Part shown: positions 5,799-11,252 of the stretch, one piece after another
Layout: each line of letters opens with the position of its first letter
Numbering within the stretch: the stretch's first letter is position 1
Assembly (NCBI GenBank): GCA_963725415.1
Contig: CAVRZY010000066.1
Location: 1-11,252 of the forward strand
DNA length: 11,252 nucleotides
DNA from: CAVRZY01 sp963725415
GTDB lineage: Bacteria; Acidobacteriota; Terriglobia; Bryobacterales; Bryobacteraceae
Direction: 5' to 3'
Notes under the pieces: model-generated
Told to the model about the DNA's origin: nothing
The model's database searches: none
The model's input: the letters and a program-made list of their open reading frames with translations, nothing else
Made by a program: the position numbers and the translations under genes

Positions 5799-6576
5799 TT
5801 ACTTCGGTTCGACCACGATCTCCCATAGTTCCGCGCTACCGACGTTTTGGCGCTGCTGGGTTGCCGCAGCACGCCAGGCGATCTGGTCGGTGTTCAGGCT
5901 TTCGACCTCGCTGCCGCCGTCGGGCAGGATGCAGCGCATCTCAGCGCCGGACAGGCACACCACTACGCAGTCTCGCTGGCAGTGCTGGGGTTGTTCTCCA
6001 CCAGCAGCGACCCGGATGGCATAGACCCGCGCATATTGGTTCTCGAACAGCAGCACGCAGTTCGGGGACAGGCCCGCCGTTCCCCAAGCCGCGGTGCCGG
6101 ACTGGCCTGGACCCAGGAATCCGATTCGAATCAGCCGGACCTCACTTTCCCCGACGTTGTTTCCCGCAGATTGTCCACGCAGCACCAGATCGACGTTTCC
6201 CCGGCGGAGTAACACGGTCCGGCGATCCGGCTCGGTCCGCATCGTACCGCCTGCCAAGCAGACGTCAACCCGAGCAGGATGGCTGGGGATGTGCGGGGGT
6301 TCAGGCTCGCCTGGCCGAACCGAGATATCCCGCACAGCCACTCTCTCATTCCGAAAGATCTCGTCACTGTAAAAGTATTTCGATTCGTCTGGTCGGACGA
6401 CGATCACGCAGTCTTGGATTCCGTCGGGCGGGGGCCCCGGTCTGGCCCGTGGTCGATTCCAGTTTCTTCAGACGCTCCCTCGCGGTTTCGCGTGCGGAAG
6501 CTTCGTCAGCGTAGGTTCCCTCCAAAGGGTATGAATCACGCGCGAACGTGTCGTAGCCTTCCAGTCGCCAGCTCAC
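5799..6576 (-). CDS. Cupin-like protein with a short N-terminal domain, frameshifted
   Basis: Two frames appear to form one gene of about 258 residues. The first (GTG 6576, preceded by GAGGGAG) gives SWRLEGYDTFARDSYPLEG, then EASARETARERLKKLE, a short domain recalled as a stand-alone small protein in Acidobacteria but unnamed. The second continues GIQDCVIVVRPDESKYFY, the expected end of that domain, then two cupin-like halves: ERVAVRDISVRPGEPEPPH...CLAGG and ENQYARVYAIRVAAGGEQPQH...CLSGAEMRCILPDGG. The frames join if one base is skipped in the GGGGCCCCC run at about 6430-6439. The HxH metal motif is incomplete (HCQ in the second half), so metal-dependent enzymatic activity is unlikely and a ligand-binding or structural role fits better. 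The intact downstream frame alone could be translated from GTG 6407. It lies between a WG-repeat gene and the HD gene on one strand. Confidence 0.65.
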
Positions 6577-6600
6577 AGCTCCCTCTCTCTGACTAGGTAA

Positions 6601-6629
6601 CGGCTCCTCCCCCGGCGTCGCCGGAGCCG
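6601..6629 (-). terminator. GC-rich hairpin between the WG-repeat and cupin genes
   Basis: CGGCTCC (6601-6607) pairs perfectly with GGAGCCG (6623-6629), with a further GC-rich inner pairing CCGGC/GCCGG. It lies 25 bases after the WG-repeat stop. No T-run follows on the minus strand, so it may be an attenuator or RNA-stability element rather than an intrinsic terminator. Confidence 0.35.
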
Positions 6630-6654
6630 CTCAGCGGCGCAGACCGGGTTCCGA

Positions 6655-7266
6655 TCAGGAACCGGGCGCCTTCCCCTTCCCGTCGATTCGCTGCCACTTT
6701 CCGCCGGCCTTCACTCGGGCGCTGCCGCCCCGGAAATCCTCCGCTTCGTCGAATTTCGGCGGGATCACGAATACACCCTTTCGGTCGATGAATCCCCACT
6801 TCCCGCCCCTTACCAGCCGGTGCTCGCCCGCAGCCTCTTCCTTGCATCCTTCGCACACGGCAGCGAGTCCTCCGGAGAAGGGGCGTGCAAAAGTGAAGGT
6901 CGGGCGGATCACGATCTTGCCAGTTCTGTCGAAGAAGCCGAATTTCCCGCCCTCCGTGAACCGGGCGAGCCCCTCGCGGAAGTAGTCTGGGCCGTTGTCG
7001 AACACGAACGGCCGGATGATCACGGCGCCCGTCCGATCGATGTAGGCCCAGCCGGACTGATCCACGATGGCCGCGATGCCTTCAGAGGAAAAGTCCAGGG
7101 CGATGAGAAACCGCGGCGGGATCACGACCTCGCCCCGGCTACCGGCGTAGCCCCACTTGCCGTCCTTTTCAAACGGAGTGAGGCGGGGCTGGGACGCGCT
7201 CCTTTCTTGGCCTGCGAGTCCACAAAGCAGCGGAAACAGTAGCAGCCCTCGCCATCGTCCGGCCAT
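6655..7266 (-). CDS. Exported WG-repeat protein
   Basis: A 203-residue protein with an N-terminal signal peptide (MAGRWRGLLLFPLLCGLAG, perhaps lipoprotein-like with Cys15) and about five WG/KWG repeats: GKWGYAGSRGEVVIPPRF (37-53), SGWAYIDRTGAVIIRPF (71-87), GKFGFFDRTGKIVIRPTF (107-124), GKWGFIDRKGVFVIPPKF (155-172) and a degenerate GKWQRIDGKG (189-198). Each unit folds as short beta strands; such proteins are thought to bind ligands or other proteins, with no catalytic residues. An insert between repeats 3 and 4 (about 138-152) carries a CEGC pair and charged residues. ATG 7266 was chosen because the signal peptide follows directly; the frame is open to 7329. The Shine-Dalgarno sequence is weak. 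The cupin gene starts 78 bases downstream on the same strand, separated by a hairpin. Confidence 0.85.
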   Translation of the reverse strand: MAGRWRGLLLFPLLCGLAGQERSASQPRLTPFEKDGKWGYAGSRGEVVIPPRFLIALDFSSEGIAAIVDQSGWAYIDRTGAVIIRPFVFDNGPDYFREGLARFTEGGKFGFFDRTGKIVIRPTFTFARPFSGGLAAVCEGCKEEAAGEHRLVRGGKWGFIDRKGVFVIPPKFDEAEDFRGGSARVKAGGKWQRIDGKGKAPGS

Positions 7267-7601
7267 ACGCAGCTTCCGCCTTTCTGCGAGCGCTGGGGTT
7301 TCGGCGCGCCGCGGAGGGAGAGGCTCCAAAAGGGAGGATATCTGATGAGGCCGCCCAGGTCAATCCCTGTCAGATCCAGGCGTGCACGACTCCAAAGTTG
7401 CAGAGGAACAGGAGGGACATTATTCTTGGCTTGTCTTACGGCTATATATGCCGTGAGACTGAGGCATGCCCGAAGCCGTGAGCTGGATCCAGTGGCGCTA
7501 CGAGGAACTCGACAGCGGTCGCTTTGCCGACCTGTTTGCCTCCCTGCAACTTTCTTGTCGTGCACCCTTTCCGGCCACACCGCAGGTGGAAGCGGAGCAT
7601 G
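7267..7601. other. Gene-poor stretch between WG-repeat and sugar isomerase genes
   Basis: About 335 bases with no recognisable protein. It contains an imperfect palindrome ACGGC-TATATAT-GCCGT at 7438-7454 and a 53-codon plus-strand frame (7466-7624) of unknown standing. The promoter of the WG-repeat gene must lie here or further upstream, but no convincing pair of hexamers was found. Confidence 0.4.
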
Positions 7602-7624
7602 TCAGAGAGCGGCCAGGACCTCCT
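7466..7624 (+). CDS. Possible small unidentified ORF (or gene relic)
   Basis: ATG at 7466, with stop codons just upstream in the same frame, opens 52 codons reading MPEAVSWIQWRYEELDSGRF and ADLFASLQLSCRAPFP. The composition is protein-like (Trp, Glu and Asp rich in the first 30 residues), and the later part overlaps the end of the sugar isomerase gene on the other strand. A GAGG lies directly before the start, too close for good initiation. I do not recognise it. It may be a truncated N-terminus or chance. Confidence 0.2.
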
Positions 7625-8699
7625 TAAGCAGGTACCTGGCGCCTTCCACTCCGTCCCAGGGACCTTCCTCGTACTCCAGGGCAAAAATGCCCTTGAACTT
7701 GGCGTTGGTCATGATCCTGACACAGCGCTGAACGTCAACCTCTTTCCAGCGGTTCCAGTACTTGGCATGAACCGTCTCGTGCGTATATGGCGCCAGGGCC
7801 TCCAGGCCATGGTACAGCAGGTACTCATGTTCCCAATTACAAAAGTCCGGAGAGGCCTCACAGAACGGGTGGTTTACCTCATCGAGAATGATCCTGACGT
7901 TCATGGGATTTGCACTCAACCCCCAGTGGTTCTCGATGGTGACCTTTACGCCGACTTTACCGCCGTAGTCCGCCATCTCTTTGAAGGACTCGATGGCATT
8001 GCTCAGGTACTTGACGATCTCGTCGTTCTTCGGGTACTCCTGGGTGGCAGTGGCGTTAGGTGCGATCCTCGGACCGCCGGTGTTCACCCGCATGGTTTTT
8101 GCGCCGATCTGAGCGCTGCCGTCCAGCCACTTTTTCGCTACGGCGATACCGGCCTTGCGCCGTTCTGCGTCCAGCTCGCAGATATCGCGCGGAGCGTTGT
8201 TCGAGACGTGGTGGCACCTGACGCCTGTAGTCGCGATCTTGCTGGCGAGCTTGTCCAGCCATTTTTTCCCCGAAGGGGTGGAGGGATCGAACTCGTAAAA
8301 GGCGCGAGTGGATTGAGCGCCGCCAAAGGTGCTCTTAGCGAACATGCTGTCATCGGTCACGTCCCCAAACAGCGAGGACCACAGATCCATATGAGTGATG
8401 CCCGGGAAGATGTCCTTGGTGAACTGCGGGAAGTCCAGCATGGTGATCTCCCCATATTTCTTCTTCAGCGCTTCGACTTGGGGATTGCTGCGCTGGCCGG
8501 CGCCTCGGCTCTTGAATAACATACGCACCGGCCAGGTGTTGGAGGCGATGCGGGCCAGCTTCTCCGTCCCAGTCAGGGGGCGGGCGACGGCGGGGTTTTC
8601 GGAAGTCAGAATGACACTGGCGGCTGTCAGACCGGCGCCAGCGGTCTTGAGGAACCCTCGTCGGTCCGGGTTTGCATGATTCCGAGTCTCTTCGTGCAT
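7602..8699 (-). CDS. Tat-exported sugar phosphate isomerase/epimerase-like TIM-barrel protein
   Basis: A 365-residue protein of the xylose isomerase-like AP_endonuc_2 TIM-barrel family. The N-terminus has a twin-arginine signal: DRRGFLKTAGAGLTAASVIL (12-31). The usual metal-ligand pattern can be followed along the barrel: Glu256 in VTIENHWG, Asp285 in EASPDFCNW, His311 in ETVHAKYW and Glu342 in FALEYEEGP. The region RCHHVSNN (161-168) is in the position of the substrate-side strand. Related exported proteins in Acidobacteria and Planctomycetes probably act on sugars or sugar acids; the substrate is not deducible. The start at 8699 has GAGGGAGA 4 bases upstream (8704-8711). It is a single-gene unit: the next genes on both sides are separated by more than 300 bases or are on the other strand. 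Confidence 0.9.
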   Translation of the reverse strand: MHEETRNHANPDRRGFLKTAGAGLTAASVILTSENPAVARPLTGTEKLARIASNTWPVRMLFKSRGAGQRSNPQVEALKKKYGEITMLDFPQFTKDIFPGITHMDLWSSLFGDVTDDSMFAKSTFGGAQSTRAFYEFDPSTPSGKKWLDKLASKIATTGVRCHHVSNNAPRDICELDAERRKAGIAVAKKWLDGSAQIGAKTMRVNTGGPRIAPNATATQEYPKNDEIVKYLSNAIESFKEMADYGGKVGVKVTIENHWGLSANPMNVRIILDEVNHPFCEASPDFCNWEHEYLLYHGLEALAPYTHETVHAKYWNRWKEVDVQRCVRIMTNAKFKGIFALEYEEGPWDGVEGARYLLKEVLAAL

Positions 8700-8860
8700 G
8701 GTCTCTCCCTCTCAGAGTACTAGCCGGGATGTGGATGCTTGGGTCCCGGCCAGTTGCCAGCATACACCAGACCGCCCGCCTTCGTACGTTTCCAGCCTCC
8801 TTACCGAAAACGGTGTGGCTCAGAGAATCAGCTTTTTCACTGCGGCCCCGGCGCCTCAGA

Positions 8861-9294
8861 GGCAGCCGGCCAGGCTTCGCGCGGTTTCTCCGCGCCGTTC
8901 CGCCGCTGGAGCGCATCGCCATCTACGTTTCGCGTAACCTGCGCCGCGCTCAAGGCCATCCCGAACCGCGTGCGCGGCATACCGGGTCGGAAGAACCTCA
9001 TCTGGGTCACGGCCGGCTTTCCGCTGCTGCTGGGGCGGCAATCCTTCAGGCCCGAGTTTGAGTCTGCCGTCCGCGAGCTGAACAACGCCGCCGTGTCCGT
9101 CTATCCCGTGGACGCGCACGGCTTGCTCGCGCTCGCTGGCGGGCGCCTCAGTTCCGATGCGAGTGCGATGATGCGCCAACTGGCGCAGCGGACCGGCGGG
9201 AGAGCGTTCGAGGGTCGCGAATTGGTGGAAGCCGGTCCGCAGCGGGTCAAGGCCGGCATTGCTACAGTTCGCCCTCAGGCTGACTTGGTAGAGC
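8861..9294 (+). pseudogene. Remnant of an acidobacterial VWA-domain protein
   Basis: Two plus-strand frames match the VWA-like domain family abundant in Acidobacteria. The first (about 8879-8940) gives ARFLRAVPPLERIAIYVSRN, the strand and loop following the first part of the domain. The second (from 8943) gives AALKAIPNRVRGIPGRKNLI, WVTAGFPLLLG, AVRELNNAAVSVYPVDAHGL and MMRQLAQRTGGRAF, the later half in order. The stretch that normally separates these two blocks (several dozen residues) is absent and the frame changes at the junction near 8930-8945, so an internal deletion has occurred. The N-terminal signal and MIDAS DxSxS region and the final C-terminal extension are missing. There is no credible start or ribosome-binding site. 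It is a decayed gene lying in the gap between two minus-strand genes. Recognition of the family is firm. Confidence 0.82.
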
Positions 9295-9356
9295 GGCATC
9301 CTGCCACCTTGGAGCCTGGGCCGGCCGGCTGGCGCGCAGCCCCAGAATCAGCAGCC

Positions 9357-10247
9357 TCAGGCGATTCCCAAGCCCAGGCCTGTGCGGATCGCCTGGTCCA
9401 ACGCGGCCACCAGGGCAGCCATGCGTGCATAGTCGAGCGTCTCCGGCACATCCGAGGGCAAGTGGTAGTGCGGGTTTCGGAAGAAGGCCGTGTCGGTGAT
9501 CATGAGCGCCGGATAACCTTCTCTCCAAAAGGACCAGTTATCCGATAGACCGGCTCCGGGCACCAGTGGGAAGGCCGCGTACTCCACGGGGATGGCGCCG
9601 GCCTCCGACAGCCAGGCGGCCATCTGCCGCACCAGTTTTCTGGAGGGAAAGTTTCCTGCCAGCGCGATGAAATTGCCTCGCTCCGGATAGAACCAACTCA
9701 TGAAGGGAAGCGGGTACTGCTGCGAACCTGGCAGGTCACTGTAGTACCCCACCATTTCGAGCGACATCATGCCCACCACCCGTTCAGCCCGTTTTCGGCA
9801 CCTGCGTGCATGGACGCGGCTGCCCATGAGCCGAGACCGATAAAAAGGCGGTTCTTCGAGAGCGAAGGCCACCAACCGAATAGTCGGGGCAGGAGTAGAG
9901 TCCCGCAGCGATTGCGCCAGTTCCAGCAAGACGGCGATACCGCTGGCGTTGTCATCGGCGCCAGGTGTTCCAGGAGCGGTGTCATAGTGAGCGCCGACGA
10001 TGAAGACCTCCCCCTCGCCCTTGCCTCCCTGCCGTTCGATGACAACATTCCGGTAGGTGCGTCCCGAGACTTCATAGGCGTCGTGCTGAATCACGTAGCC
10101 CGCCTGGATGAGGGCCCGCTCGATGTAGAGCCTCGCCCGCTCCAGGTTTGCGTACCGGATGGAATTCCGCTCGCCCAGTTCTCCCGCGAGGTACTGGACA
10201 TGCATTCGCAGGCGCGCCTCTAAGTCCTGCGTCTCCATTGCGTCCAT
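9357..10247 (-). CDS. M28 family zinc peptidase (aminopeptidase-like)
   Basis: A 296-residue M28 metallopeptidase domain. Zinc ligands and catalytic residues are visible in order: GAHYDT (86-90; His87, with Asp89 as the helper), ADDNASG (97-103; bridging Asp), ALEEPPF (129-135; catalytic Glu131 and ligand Glu132), SLEMVGY (162-168; Glu where many members have Asp) and the final His in NPHYHLPSDVPETLDY (258-273). GLSDNWSFWREGYPALMITDT is also typical of the family. It removes N-terminal residues or acts on dipeptides or cyclising substrates; the exact substrate is unknown. No signal peptide is seen at either of the two close starts (ATG 10247 or 10238), unusual since many relatives are exported. 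The frame is open to 10466 but that extension is Arg-rich and not secretory. The Shine-Dalgarno sequence is weak. It is divergent from the beta-barrel gene. Confidence 0.92.
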   Translation of the reverse strand: MDAMETQDLEARLRMHVQYLAGELGERNSIRYANLERARLYIERALIQAGYVIQHDAYEVSGRTYRNVVIERQGGKGEGEVFIVGAHYDTAPGTPGADDNASGIAVLLELAQSLRDSTPAPTIRLVAFALEEPPFYRSRLMGSRVHARRCRKRAERVVGMMSLEMVGYYSDLPGSQQYPLPFMSWFYPERGNFIALAGNFPSRKLVRQMAAWLSEAGAIPVEYAAFPLVPGAGLSDNWSFWREGYPALMITDTAFFRNPHYHLPSDVPETLDYARMAALVAALDQAIRTGLGLGIA

Positions 10248-10485
10248 TAGAGTCTCATTTTGCCTGAAAACACTCCGAGCACAACCGTCAATCGTCAATT
10301 CCCCAAGCACGGTCACTCGTGCCGCAAGCGCCGGTGTCTGGTTGCGGCTCTGCCGCGCCAGGTCTCTGCGGGGATGGCAGCGCCGCAACATGCCTCGTCG
10401 GTTTGGGGCCAAGCCTCGTTGGAAACTATGCGCCCTGCCGATTCGCACTTGCGCGGCTACCCCCATCGGGTGTTTACTTTGCTTT
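10248..10485. other. Divergent intergenic region between the peptidase and beta-barrel genes
   Basis: About 240 bases that should carry both promoters. On the minus strand two TTGACG-type hexamers occur in tandem (seen on the plus strand as GTCAATCGTCAAT, around 10287-10299), 40-50 bases before the peptidase start. They could serve as -35 elements, but no good -10 follows at the usual distance. No other structure is evident. Confidence 0.3.
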
Positions 10486-11115
10486 GTGAGGACCGAAATC
10501 GTGCTTGCGTTCGCCTACGCGCTGGCCTGTTCCGCCCAGCAATGGGAGATTGGCGCAGCCGCCGGATACGGTGCGTACCGGAACGGAACGATTTTCTCGC
10601 CGGCCGGCAAGGCAAGGGCTGGCGTAAGAAACAGGTTCGCGGTGAGCGCCCTGATGGGCGAGGACATGTATGCCCACATGGGCGGCGAGGTCCGCTACAC
10701 CTATCAGGACGGTGACCCGTTCCTCTCCGCGCGGGGCATTAAGACGAACATCGAGGGTCAGTCCCACTCGTTCCACTACGACGCGCTTTTCCACCTGCGC
10801 GGGAGGCATGAGAGGATCCGCCCTTACGTGGCAGCCGGGATCGGCGTCAAGGTCTACGTGGTGAGCGGTCCGCCCAACCCCAGGCCGCCGCTGGGTGACA
10901 TCGCGGTGCTCACGACGCACGACCAAGCTCGGCCGCTGGTGACCGGGGGCGGCGGAGTCAAGCTCAAGCTGGGCCACAACGTGCTGCTCCGTCTCGACTT
11001 CCGCGACTACATCACACCGTTCCCGAAAGAACTCATCGCCCCAGCCCCCTTCAACACCGCCCGCGGCTTCTTCCACCAATTCACGCCCCTGATAGGGATC
11101 AGCTACGTCCCATGA
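10486..11115 (+). CDS. Small outer-membrane beta-barrel protein candidate
   Basis: A 209-residue protein beginning (from GTG 10486) RTEIVLAFAYALACSAQQWE, a short signal peptide followed by mature sequence. The rest alternates polar and hydrophobic residues in strand-sized blocks: WEIGAAAGYGAYRN, RFAVSALMGEDMYAHMGGEVRYTYQ, SHSFHYDALFHL, IRPYVAAGIGVKVYVV, RPLVTGGGGVKLKLGHNVLLRLDFRDYIT and FHQFTPLIGISYVP. This pattern, with Gly/aromatic girdles and a terminal strand repeating the family's F-xP-L-xG-x-S-Y form, is that of 8-stranded OMP/opacity-type barrels. The function (structural or transport) cannot be given. The start is uncertain: no Shine-Dalgarno sequence is seen before 10486, and the frame is open to 10159, with another GTG at 10501. 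It is transcribed away from the peptidase gene. Confidence 0.75.
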   Translation: MRTEIVLAFAYALACSAQQWEIGAAAGYGAYRNGTIFSPAGKARAGVRNRFAVSALMGEDMYAHMGGEVRYTYQDGDPFLSARGIKTNIEGQSHSFHYDALFHLRGRHERIRPYVAAGIGVKVYVVSGPPNPRPPLGDIAVLTTHDQARPLVTGGGGVKLKLGHNVLLRLDFRDYITPFPKELIAPAPFNTARGFFHQFTPLIGISYVP

Positions 11116-11185
11116 TATCCGTGCCCCGGCGCCTACTGAGGCTGGCCCCTGTTCCTGCTAGCCCGCGCCACGCGAAAGTGCGCCG
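11116..11185. other. Short gap between convergent genes
   Basis: The beta-barrel gene and the partial minus-strand gene converge here. A bulged GC-rich stem (GCGCCAC...GTGCGC, about 11164-11183) with a short AAA loop might act as a shared terminator, but no T-run accompanies it. Confidence 0.3.
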
Positions 11186-11252
11186 CTATACCCACTCCCA
11201 CTCGCGCAGCCAGTGGTAGTTGGGGGGCAGGTTGCGCCACATCGCCGCGGTC
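11186..11252 (-). CDS. Unidentified protein, C-terminal 21 codons
   Basis: The last codons of a gene that enters from beyond the window end: TAAMWRNLPPNYHWLREWEWV followed by TAG at 11188-11186. The high content of Trp, Tyr and charged residues, the strong third-position GC and convergent placement make it credible as coding. Too little is present to name a family. Confidence 0.5.
   Translation of the reverse strand, partial: TAAMWRNLPPNYHWLREWEWV

Noticed and set aside
7524..8519. 331-codon plus-strand frame opposite the sugar isomerase
   Set aside because: It is antisense to a complete Tat-exported TIM-barrel gene and has no motif of its own.
1..11252. CRISPR arrays, insertion sequences, prophage or toxin-antitoxin genes
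   Set aside because: No spaced direct repeats of CRISPR type, transposase motifs, phage structural genes or antitoxin-like pairs were seen. The octamer arrays have no spacers and units too short for CRISPR.

Overview
The window is a high-GC bacterial chromosomal segment. Its gene content points to an acidobacterium, most likely of the Solibacteres/Bryobacterales type. The main clue is a remnant of the VWA-like domain family that is expanded in Acidobacteria (GRKNLIWVT...FP, YPVDA and RTGGRAF motifs). Tat-exported sugar-isomerase-like proteins, HNH_5-type endonucleases and divergent cupins fit the same group. This assignment is by recognition only, since there is no rRNA or other phylogenetic marker apart from infC.

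Layout. (1) Positions 1-719, minus strand: a frameshifted DUF488 gene, then the start of an AIR-synthase/HypE-like gene that leaves the window. (2) Positions 830-2126, plus strand: a ComF-family phosphoribosyltransferase translationally coupled to an HNH endonuclease. (3) Positions 2122-2214: an inverted pair of octamer arrays separating the HNH gene from the convergent gene infC (IF-3). (4) Positions 2210-4861, minus strand: infC, a roughly 400-base leader/intergenic stretch, then an exported gamma-glutamyltransferase. (5) Positions 4862-5338: intergenic DNA with the C-terminal remnant of a threonine aldolase. (6) Positions 5339-7266, minus strand: an exported WG-repeat protein, a frameshifted two-module cupin protein, and a small HD (MESH1/SpoT-like) alarmone hydrolase candidate; the last two lie 19 bases apart. 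(7) Positions 7602-8699, minus strand: a Tat-exported sugar isomerase/epimerase-like TIM barrel. (8) Positions about 8861-9294, plus strand: a decayed acidobacterial VWA gene. (9) Positions 9357-10247, minus strand: an M28 zinc peptidase. (10) Positions 10486-11115, plus strand: a small outer-membrane beta-barrel candidate. (11) Positions 11186-11252, minus strand: the last 21 codons of an unidentified gene.

Most genes look like ordinary accessory or housekeeping genes, and no defence system, prophage, CRISPR array or biosynthetic cluster is visible. What stands out is the compact octamer-array element whose units include the stop codons of both convergent genes, the cupin/HD gene pair, infC without visible rpmI-rplT downstream, and two eroded gene remnants. 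Three single-base frame breaks (DUF488, ComF start, cupin gene) are also present. The two clear ones each read as one extra base within or beside GC-rich runs, so sequencing or assembly error must be excluded before calling any of these genes dead.
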